Assembly (NCBI GenBank): GCA_963830205.1
Contig: CAWHLP010000022.1
Span: forward strand, 124,001 to 188,000
DNA: 64,000 bases
DNA from: CAVSRC01 sp963830205
GTDB lineage: Bacteria > Pseudomonadota > Alphaproteobacteria > Rhizobiales > Kaistiaceae
Reading direction: 5' to 3'
Shown here: piece by piece, positions 1-10,591 of the stretch
Numbering within the stretch: position 1 is the first letter of the stretch
How the letters are laid out: each line of letters begins with the position of its first letter
Program-made: the position numbers and the translations under genes
Notes under the pieces: model-generated
Told to the model about the DNA's origin: nothing
Database searches by the model: none
Seen by the model: only the letters and a program-made list of their open reading frames with translations

Positions 1-714
1 TGCGCGCTGGCGCTTGCCGAGGCCGGTTGCGACCTCGTCATCAACGGCCGCGACGCAGCAACGCTCGAACGCGAGGCGAAGGCCATCGCCCTCCGCTTCG
101 GCGTGGCGGTGACGCCGGTCGCCGGCGACGTCAGCCAGCCCGCGGTCCAGCGCGCGCTGGTCGCGGCCGCTCCTCAGGCGGACATCCTCATCAACAACAA
201 CGGTGGGCCGCCGCGCCGCGCCTTCGAGGACCTCGACCGGGAAAAGATCATCGACGGCGTCGTCCAGAACATGGTGACGCCGATCGAACTCGTCGCCGCC
301 CTGCTCCCCGGCATGAGGGCGCACGGCTTCGGCCGCATCGTCAACATCACGTCGTTCTCGGTGAAGATGCCGATCCCCGGGCTCGACCTTTCGTCGGGCG
401 CGCGCGCCGGACTGACCGCCTTCCTCGCCGGCGTCTGCCGCACGGTCGCCGACCGCAACATCACCATCAACAACCTGCTGCCCGGACGCATGGACACCGA
501 CCGCCTGCGCGAAGGCCATCGCTACGCCGCTGCCGCCTCCGGAGAAGCGCCCGATGCGGTCGCGGCCGAGCAGGCGCGCGAGGTGCCGGCCGGCCGCTTC
601 GGCACGCCGGAAGAGTTCGGGCAGGTTTGCGCCTTCCTCTGCTCCGCCCATGCGGGCTATATCACCGGCCAGAACATCCTGGTCGACGGCGGGCTGTATC
701 CCGGCGCGTTCTGA
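1..714 (+). CDS. Short-chain dehydrogenase/reductase, 5' end outside the window
   Basis: C-terminal 237 residues of an SDR-family protein; the frame is open from base 1, so the N-terminal glycine-rich nucleotide-binding loop lies outside. Visible are an NNNGG stretch (visible residues 65-69) where classical members have NNAG, an ITSFSVK segment, and a C-terminal GQNILVDGG motif typical of the fold. The catalytic YxxxK pair is not in its usual place; that stretch reads LSSGARAG. Such YxxxK-less SDRs are a known group often filed as 3-oxoacyl-ACP reductase-like, so an oxidoreductase activity should not be assumed. The gene lies 63 bp upstream of a fumarylacetoacetate hydrolase-family gene on the same strand, which suggests a shared catabolic operon. 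Confidence 0.85.
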   Translation, partial: CALALAEAGCDLVINGRDAATLEREAKAIALRFGVAVTPVAGDVSQPAVQRALVAAAPQADILINNNGGPPRRAFEDLDREKIIDGVVQNMVTPIELVAALLPGMRAHGFGRIVNITSFSVKMPIPGLDLSSGARAGLTAFLAGVCRTVADRNITINNLLPGRMDTDRLREGHRYAAAASGEAPDAVAAEQAREVPAGRFGTPEEFGQVCAFLCSAHAGYITGQNILVDGGLYPGAF

Positions 715-777
715 TCAGAGTCCCCGCCGAAAGCGCCTCGAAAATCGCGAACGCGCCCAACATCCAAGGAGAAAAAA

Positions 778-1632
778 ATGAAGCTGCTGCGGTTTGGCCC
801 CAAGGGCCGCGAGAAGCCGGGCATCCTCGACAAGGACGGCGCGATCCGTGACCTATCGTCGGTCGTTCCCGACATTTCGGCCGCGACGCTCGCAGCCGGT
901 GCCATTGCCAAGATCCGCAAGGTGAAGCCGGAGAGCCTGCCCAAGGTGCGCAAGGGCGTGCGCATCGGCCCGTGCGTCAGCGGCACCGGCAACTTCATCG
1001 CCATCGGCCTCAACTATGTCGACCATGCTGCCGAGAGCAACATGGCCATCCCCAACGAGCCGATCGTCTTCACCAAGGCACCGAACTGCATCGTCGGCCC
1101 CAACGACGAGGTGATGATCCCCAAGGGCTCGAAGAAGACCGACTGGGAAGCGGAACTGGCCGTCATCATCGGCAAGGGCGGCAGCTACATCGCCAAGAAG
1201 GACGCGCTCAAGGCGATCGCCGGCTACGCCGTGTGCAACGATGTGTCGGAGCGCGAATATCAGATCGAGCGCGGCGGCGGCCAGTGGACCAAGGGCAAGG
1301 GCTGCCCGACCTTCGGCCCGCTCGGCCCCTGGCTGGTGACGCCCGACGAGATCAAGGACCCGCAGAACCTGGACATGTTCCTCGAGGTGAACGGCAAGCG
1401 CATGCAGACCGGCAACACCAGGACCATGATCTTCGGGGTCGCCCATCTCGTCAGCTATGTCAGCCAGTTCATCCGGCTCGATCCCGGCGACGTCATCACC
1501 ACCGGCACGCCGCCCGGCGTCGGCTCAGGACAGAAGCCCAATCCGATCTTCCTGAAAGGCGGCGAGACCATCCATCTCGGCGTCGCCGGGCTCGGCGAGC
1601 AGACCCAGAAGGTGGTCAAGTACAAGGGCTGA
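778..1632 (+). CDS. Fumarylacetoacetate hydrolase family protein
   Basis: 284 residues, the normal length for a bacterial FAH-family enzyme, which cleaves or decarboxylates 2-keto acids in aromatic or sugar-acid breakdown with a divalent metal. Family features seen: IGLNYVDHAAE (about residue 80), the metal-site region KTDWEAELAVIIGKGG, NDVSERE, and ITTGTPPGVGSG near the C terminus. The start ATG has an AAGGAG ribosome site six to eleven bases upstream. Best family matches from memory are 5-carboxymethyl-2-hydroxymuconate isomerase, ureidoglycolate lyase-like and 2,4-diketo-3-deoxy-sugar-acid hydrolases; the sequence alone does not choose between them. The SDR just upstream would suit a dehydrogenase-hydrolase pair in a keto-sugar-acid route. 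Confidence 0.88.
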   Translation: MKLLRFGPKGREKPGILDKDGAIRDLSSVVPDISAATLAAGAIAKIRKVKPESLPKVRKGVRIGPCVSGTGNFIAIGLNYVDHAAESNMAIPNEPIVFTKAPNCIVGPNDEVMIPKGSKKTDWEAELAVIIGKGGSYIAKKDALKAIAGYAVCNDVSEREYQIERGGGQWTKGKGCPTFGPLGPWLVTPDEIKDPQNLDMFLEVNGKRMQTGNTRTMIFGVAHLVSYVSQFIRLDPGDVITTGTPPGVGSGQKPNPIFLKGGETIHLGVAGLGEQTQKVVKYKG

Positions 1633-1727
1633 GCTTTGCGGGCTCCGGCGCCGGCGGCCCTCGTGGTTCGAGGCCCGGCTGCGCCGGGCACCTCACCATG
1701 AGGGCCTCATTGGGAGCCTCATCCGGG

Positions 1728-2528
<801 letters not shown>

Positions 2529-2595
2529 GCTGGAGCGGTCCTGTCTTCTGCCGCGTGAGAGCTATGCCTCAGCCCCAGCCGGTTCAAGGGACATG

Positions 2596-3552
2596 TCAAA
2601 TGGTGGTGGTCGTGGTTGGCGTCTGCGCCTGCTTGGAGCGGTTGCGCTGAATGCCGAGGCGATGCTCGCGATAGATGACGAACAGCCCGGCGCCGATCAC
2701 GATCGCCGTGCCGACGAGCATGATGCCGCTCGGCCAGGTGTTGAACACCACCAGGCTGACGATCAGCGCCCAGATCATCGAGGTGTAGTCGAAGGGCGCG
2801 ATCAGCGAGGCGTCGGCGTGGCGGAAGCTCTGCGTCATGGTGATCTGACCGATGCCGCCGAGGATGCCGGCACTGACCAGCATGGCGGCGTCGCTCCACC
2901 CCGGCAGCGACCACGGCGTGAAGGGGATGCTGATGAGACCGGCCAGGGCACAGAACAGCGAGAAATAGATGACGATGGTCGATGGTGCCTCGGTGTGCAC
3001 CATCGCCCGCACCTGCGTCGAGGCGGTGGCGCCGAGGAAGGCGCTCGCCACCGCGATGACCGCGCCCACCGTGCTCGCCTCCCTCACCCCGGCCGCCTCC
3101 GGACCGACATAATCGGACAGGATGACCAGCACGCCGATGAAGCCGACCGCCACCGCCGACCAGCGATAGATGCGCACCTTCTCGCCCAGGAAGATGACCG
3201 CGAGCACGACGGTCATCAGGGGCGAGGCGTAGCCGATGGCGGTGGCGTCGGCGATGGGCAGCAGGGCCAGCGCCGTAAAGCCGGTGAACATGCCGCCGGC
3301 GCCGGCGAGCGAGCGGAAGAAATGGCGGTGGAGGCGGGTAGTATACAGCGCTGCCGGGAAGATTCCCCGCGCCACCATCCAGACTATCACCGGGATGAGC
3401 GCGAAGAAGCTGCGGAAGAACATGATCTCGCCAATCGGATAGTCAGCGCTCGCCAGCTTTACCAGCGTGGACATGAGCGTGAAGACGATGGTGGATATGA
3501 TCTTGAGCGCGACGCCTAAGGAGGGCTGCGCCCGTTCTGACGAGGCGTCCAT
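2596..3552 (-). CDS. DMT-superfamily (EamA) transporter
   Basis: About 318 residues with ten hydrophobic segments in two EamA repeats, the drug/metabolite transporter architecture of inner-membrane exporters or importers of small metabolites. The first repeat ends near ADATAIGYASPLMTVVLAVIFLGEKV and the second near ASLIAPFDYTSMIWALIVSLVVFNTWPSG; the paired A(x)n(F/Y)-P/T-V-L pattern is typical. The substrate cannot be read from sequence. The ATG at 3552 is chosen over an in-frame GTG at 3558; neither has a strong ribosome site. The C terminus is a polar tail with a run of threonines (TPTTTTTI). It follows a 200-bp gap holding a REP-like repeat. Confidence 0.88.
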   Translation of the reverse strand: MDASSERAQPSLGVALKIISTIVFTLMSTLVKLASADYPIGEIMFFRSFFALIPVIVWMVARGIFPAALYTTRLHRHFFRSLAGAGGMFTGFTALALLPIADATAIGYASPLMTVVLAVIFLGEKVRIYRWSAVAVGFIGVLVILSDYVGPEAAGVREASTVGAVIAVASAFLGATASTQVRAMVHTEAPSTIVIYFSLFCALAGLISIPFTPWSLPGWSDAAMLVSAGILGGIGQITMTQSFRHADASLIAPFDYTSMIWALIVSLVVFNTWPSGIMLVGTAIVIGAGLFVIYREHRLGIQRNRSKQAQTPTTTTTI

Positions 3553-3650
3553 GAGCACACCAACCGATCACAGCTTGGCGAGTCAGGCAAGTGAGGATTG
3601 GGGCGATCTGCGAAAGGGAGCGCGAGGTGCAGCGCCGCCCATTGCACCTT

Positions 3651-3740
3651 GTCACCCCGGCGAATACCGGTGTCCAGACGGCATGCACGTGGTGCGCTGC
3701 AAATGCAGCCTGGATTCCGGCCTCCGCCGAATGGCGAAGG
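3651..3740. repeat. REP-like intergenic palindromic repeat
   Basis: Between the CoxL-like gene and the transporter lie two half-elements: GTCACCCCGGCGAATACCGG at 3651-3670 and TGGATTCCGGCCTCCGCCGA at 3711-3730. They form an imperfect, facing pair and resemble a repetitive extragenic palindrome family widespread in alphaproteobacteria (known from memory, not searched). The segment between them contains a short CTGCA-AA-TGCAG palindrome. No coding capacity is apparent. Confidence 0.55.
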
Positions 3741-3764
3741 AACGTGGCCGGCCCGCGCGGTCGC

Positions 3765-6083
3765 TTACGCCGTCTGTGCCGCCTGGATGGCCTGCCAGAG
3801 CCGTTCCGGGGTCGCCGGCATGTCGATGTCGGCAGTTCCGTAGGCACGGTGGAGGGCGTCGGCGATGGCGTTCATCACCGCCGGGCACGAGCCGATGGAG
3901 CCCGCTTCGCCGGCTCCCTTGATGCCCATGGCATTGGTCAGGCAGGCGACGTTGCGCGTCTCGAACTGCAACCACGGCACGCTGTCGGCGCGCGGCACCG
4001 CGTAGTCCATGAAGGTGGCGGTGAGGAGCTGGCCGTCGGCGTCGTAGACCGTGCGCTCGGTGAGCGCCTGGCCGATGCCCTGCACGACGCCGCCATGCAC
4101 CTGGCCGGCGAGCAGCAGCGGGTTCACCGTCACGCCGAAATCGTCGACGATCCAGTAGCCGACGATCTCGGTCACCCCGGTCTCCGGGTCGATCTCGACC
4201 TCGGCCAGATGGCTGCCGTTGGGATAGGTCGGTTCGGGCTGCTCGAAGCTGTTGTCATAGGCGGTGAGATGGCGGTGGTCATCCACCGAGCGCGCCAGCT
4301 CGGCGAGCGTCATGCCGCGATTGGTGCCGGCGACGTGCACGGCGCCGGCGGCGATCTCAAGGTCGTCCGCCGGCACGTCCAGCTTCTCCGCGGCGATGCG
4401 CTTGAGCTGGCCGGCGAGCTTGACCGCGGCGCGGTCAACCGAGACGACGCCGATCGGGATCGAGCGCGAGCCGCCCGTGCCCTCGCCGCTCGCCACCTGG
4501 TCGGTGTCGCCCTGGATGACCTCGATCTGGTCGTAGTCGAGGCCGAGATGGCCGGCGATGAACTGGGCGTAGGCGGTGGCGTGGCCCTGGCCGTTCGACT
4601 GGGTGCCGATGAGGAGCGTCGCGGTGCCGTCCTGGTTGAGGCGGACGGTGGCGCCTTCCTTGCTCGGGAAGGCGCAGGCCTCGATGTAGGTGGCAAGCCC
4701 GATGCCGCGCAGCCTGCCCGCTCCGGCCGCCACCGCCGCCCGCGCCGGGAAGCCCTGCCAGTCGGCAAGCTGGAGGGCGCGCTGCATGTGGCCGTCGAAC
4801 TCGCCGGAATCGTAGGTGCGCCCACCATGGGTGCGGTAGGGCATCTCAGCCGGTCTGATGAAGTTCAGCCGGCGGATCTCGACCGGGCCCAGGCCCGTAT
4901 CGCGGCCGCAGACATCGACCAGCCGTTCGATCAGATAGGCCGCCTCCGGCCGCCCGGCGCCGCGATAGGCATCGACCGGCACGGTGTTGGTGTAGACGCC
5001 GCGGCAGAGCGCCCACAGATGCGGGATGTCGTAGACCCCGGTCAGCATGGTCATGCCGCCATAGGGGATGTCCGGGCCGAACTGGTTGAGATAGCCGCCC
5101 ATGTTGGCGAGCATGTCGACGCGCATGGCGAGGAACCTGCCGTCGGCATCCATCGCCATCTCGGCGACGGAAATGTTGTCGCGACCGTGGCAATCGGCGA
5201 GGAAGTGCTCCGAGCGCTCGCCGATCCACTTGACCGGCTTGCCCAACCGCTTGGCGGCGATCGCTGCCAGCGGGTACTCGTGATAGACGAAAATCTTGGT
5301 GCCGAAGCCGCCGCCGACATCCGGCGTGATGACGCGGATCTTGCCGGGCGGGATCTTGAGGATGTCCTTGGCGATGATGTCGCGCTGGGCGTGGCCGCCC
5401 TGGGTGCCCATGGTGAGGGTGTAGCGGTCGCTGGCCGCGTCGTATTCGGCGACGATGGCGCGGGTTTCCATGTAGTTGGCGACGACGCGGTTGTTGACCA
5501 CCGCGATGCGCGACACGCGCGCGGCCTTGGCGAACGTCTCTTCGGTATGGTGGCGCTCGCCGCGGGCGATCTCGAAGGCAACGTTGCTGCCGTGTTCGGG
5601 CCAGACCAGCGGGGCGCCTGGCGCGACCGCCGCCTTCATGTCGATGACCGGCGCCAGGGGCTCGTAGTCAACCTCGATCGCCTCGGTGGCGGACTTGGCC
5701 AATTCGAGATCGTCGGCGACCACGAAGGCGATCGGGTCGCCGACATAGCGGACCGTGTCCTTGGCGAGCAGCGGGCGCTCCGGCGTCCACTGATGGGTGC
5801 CGTCGGTCTGGCGCAGTTCGACATCGCAGGGCAGACCACCGATGCCGGCGAGATCGCCGTGGGTGAGGATCAGCCGCACGCCGGGCATGGCGGCGACGTC
5901 GGCAAGGTCGCCAAGCCGGAAGCGGGCATGGGCCATCGCCGAGCGCAGAACATAGGCCCTGAGCGTCCCCTCCGGCATGGTGTCGTCGGTGTAGCGGCCG
6001 TGGCCGGTGACCAGCGCACGGTCCTCCTTGCGCCGGACCGGAGCGCCCATGCCGTATTTGGGGGGAGCGACGGTGTTCATCAT
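3765..6083 (-). CDS. Xanthine dehydrogenase family molybdopterin-binding subunit (CoxL form II-like)
   Basis: 772-residue catalytic subunit of the molybdenum hydroxylase family, which binds molybdopterin cytosine dinucleotide. The active-site loop reads AYRGAGRPE (residues 372-380), the form II signature, rather than AYRCSFR of true aerobic CO dehydrogenase, so CO oxidation is not indicated. The base-catalyst motif KGAGEAGSIG is at 722-731 with Glu726. The start is placed at the MM pair (6083); the frame runs 31 codons further upstream but that part is Pro/Arg-rich and unlike the family. The partners normally encoded beside it, the FAD subunit (CoxM) and the 2Fe-2S subunit (CoxS), are absent here. 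mobA and mobB, cofactor genes, lie about 48 kb away in this window. Confidence 0.9.
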   Translation of the reverse strand: MMNTVAPPKYGMGAPVRRKEDRALVTGHGRYTDDTMPEGTLRAYVLRSAMAHARFRLGDLADVAAMPGVRLILTHGDLAGIGGLPCDVELRQTDGTHQWTPERPLLAKDTVRYVGDPIAFVVADDLELAKSATEAIEVDYEPLAPVIDMKAAVAPGAPLVWPEHGSNVAFEIARGERHHTEETFAKAARVSRIAVVNNRVVANYMETRAIVAEYDAASDRYTLTMGTQGGHAQRDIIAKDILKIPPGKIRVITPDVGGGFGTKIFVYHEYPLAAIAAKRLGKPVKWIGERSEHFLADCHGRDNISVAEMAMDADGRFLAMRVDMLANMGGYLNQFGPDIPYGGMTMLTGVYDIPHLWALCRGVYTNTVPVDAYRGAGRPEAAYLIERLVDVCGRDTGLGPVEIRRLNFIRPAEMPYRTHGGRTYDSGEFDGHMQRALQLADWQGFPARAAVAAGAGRLRGIGLATYIEACAFPSKEGATVRLNQDGTATLLIGTQSNGQGHATAYAQFIAGHLGLDYDQIEVIQGDTDQVASGEGTGGSRSIPIGVVSVDRAAVKLAGQLKRIAAEKLDVPADDLEIAAGAVHVAGTNRGMTLAELARSVDDHRHLTAYDNSFEQPEPTYPNGSHLAEVEIDPETGVTEIVGYWIVDDFGVTVNPLLLAGQVHGGVVQGIGQALTERTVYDADGQLLTATFMDYAVPRADSVPWLQFETRNVACLTNAMGIKGAGEAGSIGSCPAVMNAIADALHRAYGTADIDMPATPERLWQAIQAAQTA

Positions 6084-6206
6084 GGACTCGACCTGAACGG
6101 GTCGCCTCTGCTGGTGGCGGGCGGTGGATGGAGGCGAGAACGGGTCGATCGGACCAGATCGCCGGAAAAAAGGCAACCGCCACCGCCGGGCTTCGGCAGC
6201 GGCGCT

Positions 6207-6779
6207 CTAGCTGAGGTCGTGCAGGCCCTTGCCGAGCGGTGTCCCCAGGGTAAATTCCGAGAAGTGCACCTTCAACCCGGCCCGTGACGGGCTGCAACAC
6301 ATCGGCCCGACCCGATAAGTCTCGGCGATGGGGAACGGCGCCAGCCGGACCAATGGCCACAGCCTGCCATCGGCCGAGACCTGCAGGCGGAGCACGCCGT
6401 CGGCGACTGTCGCTCGGATCCGGAAATCGCGCGGGTCGTCCTCATAGGTTCCGGTCGCCCAATCGGAGCGGCCGTCGGTGAGCACGCTGGAGAGCATGGC
6501 GCGGCCATCGGACAGCTCGATCCCCGCTTTCACCCAGCGGCGCTCGTCCAGCCACACCATGATGCCAGCCTGATCGTAGAGCGCCTCGTAATGCCCGCGG
6601 ACGCGGATCTCGGCGGTGAAGGCCGCGCCCGCCGGCACGCCCAGCAGGTGCCCGTTGTCGTGGATGAAGCCGTAATGGGTCTCGCGCCAGAAATCGGTCT
6701 CGGCGTCGGTCGTGACATCGAGGACGCCGCCCTTCAGCGACCACACCTTGGGCTGGTTCAGCCAGACGCCGCGTTGCAA
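6207..6779 (-). CDS. DUF1349 domain-containing protein
   Basis: 190 residues matching the DUF1349 family, small cytoplasmic proteins with a concanavalin-like beta-sandwich and no agreed function. Family features seen: DFWRETHYGFIHDNGHLLG (residues 29-47), the AGIMVWLDERRWVKAGIE core and a C-terminal VGPMCCSPSRAGLKVHFSEF stretch. The first codon appears to be TTG, supported by a GGAGGG site about nine bases upstream and by the absence of a suitable ATG. It sits 15 bp downstream of pgi on the same strand and is probably cotranscribed. Confidence 0.85.
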   Translation of the reverse strand: MQRGVWLNQPKVWSLKGGVLDVTTDAETDFWRETHYGFIHDNGHLLGVPAGAAFTAEIRVRGHYEALYDQAGIMVWLDERRWVKAGIELSDGRAMLSSVLTDGRSDWATGTYEDDPRDFRIRATVADGVLRLQVSADGRLWPLVRLAPFPIAETYRVGPMCCSPSRAGLKVHFSEFTLGTPLGKGLHDLS

Positions 6780-6794
6780 AGCACCACCCTCCGC

Positions 6795-8427
<1,633 letters not shown>

Positions 8428-8461
8428 GGAAATCTACCTCTTGTGCGCTCGTCCCCGTGCG

Positions 8462-8794
8462 TCAGCCGCGCCGGACGAACTGCTCGACATTGTTGACCAG
8501 AATCGTGTTGCGGTCGATCCAGCGGATGCTCCAGCCGATATGCGCAGGGCCTATGGTCCACTGATAGGTCATCGTCAACACACCACCGGTCGATGTTGCG
8601 CTCCAGGTGCAGGTGCCGGCCACGTTGACGCTGCCCTGCGCCGAGCAGCCGCCATTCGCCTGCACCCAGATGTAATCGCCGCTGTTGAGGCCTTGCCAGA
8701 GCCCGATGGGCGCCGGCGCCTGGGCGCTGGCGACCTGCGGAGCGACCAGTCCGACCATGAGCAGAAGCGGCAGCAGCCATGCTGTCCTCTTCAT
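8462..8794 (-). CDS. Small exported protein of unknown function
   Basis: 110 residues starting MKRTAWLLPLLLMVGLVAP, a clear Sec signal peptide with a likely cleavage after AQA (about residue 27). The start is fixed by a GGGGGG ribosome site a few bases upstream. The mature part has two cysteines about 14 residues apart (probably a disulfide in the periplasm) and a tryptophan-rich beta-type sequence ending WIDRNTILVNNVEQFVRRG. No family was recognised; the size and pattern resemble lipocalin- or DUF-type periplasmic proteins. It is convergent with the region holding a higB remnant and may have replaced the front of that gene. Confidence 0.7.
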   Translation of the reverse strand: MKRTAWLLPLLLMVGLVAPQVASAQAPAPIGLWQGLNSGDYIWVQANGGCSAQGSVNVAGTCTWSATSTGGVLTMTYQWTIGPAHIGWSIRWIDRNTILVNNVEQFVRRG

Positions 8795-8854
8795 CTGCAC
8801 CCCCCAGTTGAGACAGTCGCCCGAGACCATCATAACCAAACCAGGCGGTGTGCA

Positions 8855-8980
8855 AAGGGAACGGCAAGCCGGCAGGGCATGGCGCAGATGCCTTGACACA
8901 GTGCGCGTTGGCGCATCTGTTTCGCGCTTGTCAACGACGACGCATACGACGTTGAAATCGTTGATTATCACAAGGGATGA
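8855..8980 (+). pseudogene. higB: Remnant of HigB toxin, C-terminal end only
   Basis: In the frame ending at the TGA at 8978-8980 the sequence reads SARWRICFALVNDDAYDVEIVDYHKG. WRICF followed by DAYDVEIVDYH is the characteristic C-terminal core of HigB-type RelE-fold mRNA interferases. The TGA overlaps the higA start as ATGA, exactly the usual higBA junction. Further upstream an in-frame stop lies at 8894-8896; weakly HigB-like sequence (KG then a basic stretch) continues to about 8855, and no N-terminal half with a start codon is found before the oppositely oriented exported-protein gene. The toxin is therefore truncated and inactive. Confidence 0.65.
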
Positions 8981-9270
8981 CCATGACTCCGATCAGCCAC
9001 CCCGGACGCCTGTTGAAACGTGAACTTGCGGCCCGCGGCCTGAGCGCCAACCGCCTCGCGCTCGACCTCGGCGTGCCCTCCGGCCGGATCACGGACATCG
9101 TCAACGGTCGCAGGGCGATCACCGCCGACACCGCCGTCCGTCTCGGGCGCTATTTCGGCAACCGCGCGCAATTCTGGCTCGACCTGCAGGCGCAATACGA
9201 GATCGCTCTGGTGGAACGCGAGCGCGGCGAAGAGATCGCCCGGCGCGTGACACCGGCCGACGCCGCCTGA
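8977..9270 (+). CDS. higA: HigA-family antitoxin, without an intact partner
   Basis: 97 residues with an Xre-type helix-turn-helix (about residues 15-60: KRELAARGLSANRLALDLGV then RITDIVNGRRAIT), followed by the HigA hallmark ALRLGRYF-type segment, here AVRLGRYFGNRAQFWLDLQ. HigA binds its own promoter and neutralises HigB. Because higB just upstream is only a remnant, this is an orphan antitoxin that may persist as a regulator or as protection against a related toxin elsewhere. The start ATG overlaps the remnant's stop codon; a second in-frame ATG lies two codons downstream. Confidence 0.9.
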   Translation: MTMTPISHPGRLLKRELAARGLSANRLALDLGVPSGRITDIVNGRRAITADTAVRLGRYFGNRAQFWLDLQAQYEIALVERERGEEIARRVTPADAA

Positions 9271-9273
9271 AAG

Positions 9274-10435
9274 CTATTTCAGCCAGGCGGCGAGACGGTC
9301 CATGCCCTCCGCCATGTCGGCCTCGGTGCCGGCGAAGGAGAAGCGCATGAAGGCGTGGCCGCGGACCTGGTCGAAATCGGCGCCCGGCGTCGCGGCAACG
9401 CCGGCCTCGGCCAGCATGCGCCGGGTGAACGCGATGGAATCGTTGGAGAAGCGGCGGACCGAGGCATAGACGTAGAAGGCGCCATCGACCGGCAGATGCT
9501 CGTCGAAGCCGATCGCCGGCAGCCGCTCCAAGAGCAGGCGGCGGTTGGCGGCATAGCCGTCGCGGATGCGGTCGAGCTCCTCGCTCGCCTCGAAGGCGGC
9601 AATCGCCGCGCGCTGGGAGATGTCCGGCGCGGAGATGTAGAGGTTCTGCGCGATGCGCTCGACCGGGCGGATAAGCGGCTCGGGCAGCACCATCCAGCCC
9701 ACCCGCCAGCCGGTCATGCAGTAATATTTGGAGAAGGAATTGATGACGATGGCATCGCCCGAAGTGGCGAGCGCCGTCGCCGCCGTGCCGGCATAGACCA
9801 GACGGTGGTAGATCTCGTCGGAGATGAACTGGATGTCGAGGTCGTCGGCTGCGGCAATAAGCGCGGCCAGCGCCTCGGGCGTCATCATGGTGCCGCTGGG
9901 ATTGGCGGGGCTGGCGACCAGGACGCCGGCGAGCGGCGCTTGCAGCGTGGGCGCGCGCCAGCATTTCGGGCGTCAGCACATGGCGGGTGGAGGCGTCGGT
10001 CTCGATCTCCACAACCTCAAGGCCGAGCGCCCTCAACAGGTTCTTGTAGGCCGGATAGCCGGGTGCGGCGATCGCCACCCGCTCGCCGGCATCGAAGGCG
10101 CCGAGGAAGGCCAGGTTGAAGGCGGCCGAGGAGCCGGTGGTCACCACGATGCGCTCGGGGGGAATGTCGAGGCCGTAGGCTTCCGCATAGTGGCGGGAAA
10201 TCCGCGCCCGGAGCGCCCGCGAGCCCAAAGCCTCGGTGTAGCCGAAGTGCCCCTCCGCGATCGCCGCGCTGACCGCCGCCAGCACGGTTTCCGGCGCCCG
10301 CGCCCCCGGCTGGCCGACTTCCATGTGGATGACGCGCGCCCCGGCGTGCTCGCGGTCGGCGGCGGCGCGCATGACGTCCATGACGATGAAGGGCTGGATC
10401 TCGCTGCGCCGCGAGGCGTGTGGCCGGCGGCTCAT
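9274..10435 (-). CDS. PLP-dependent aminotransferase class I/II, frame broken by one base
   Basis: After removing one base near the GGG at 9949-9951 the gene gives a continuous 386-residue fold-type I aminotransferase. Before the break: GQPGARAPETVLAA (substrate lid), GYTEALGSRALR, TTGSSAAFNLAFLGAF (cofactor phosphate site) and PGYPAYKNLLRALG. After it: ASPANPSGT, FISDEIYHRLVY and NSFSKYYCMTGWRVGW with the Schiff-base lysine in SFSK. Amino donor and keto-acid acceptor cannot be assigned. It is convergent with higA, three bases apart, and divergent from the metalloprotease gene. Confidence 0.9.
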
Positions 10436-10591
10436 GCCTCAGCCTCCCCGCCCCACGCCAACGTCTTGCTGCCGCCCAATTTCCCGGCCATGGCCATGCC
10501 CTGGCAGAGGGTCGCGTTGACCCGCCCGCGGGGGCTCCCTAACGTGTCCGAACCGCGGCAGGAACAATAGACATCGAGGCCGGCACAGACG

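Noticed and set aside
1633..1727. Thiamine riboswitch near thiD
   Set aside because: The gap lies downstream of thiD, and the upstream side (2529-2595) has no recognisable THI-box.
3591..6287. An 898-codon plus-strand open frame opposite the CoxL-like gene
   Set aside because: Same kind of shadow; composition is repetitive Asp/Val/Gly/His and there is no start context or motif.
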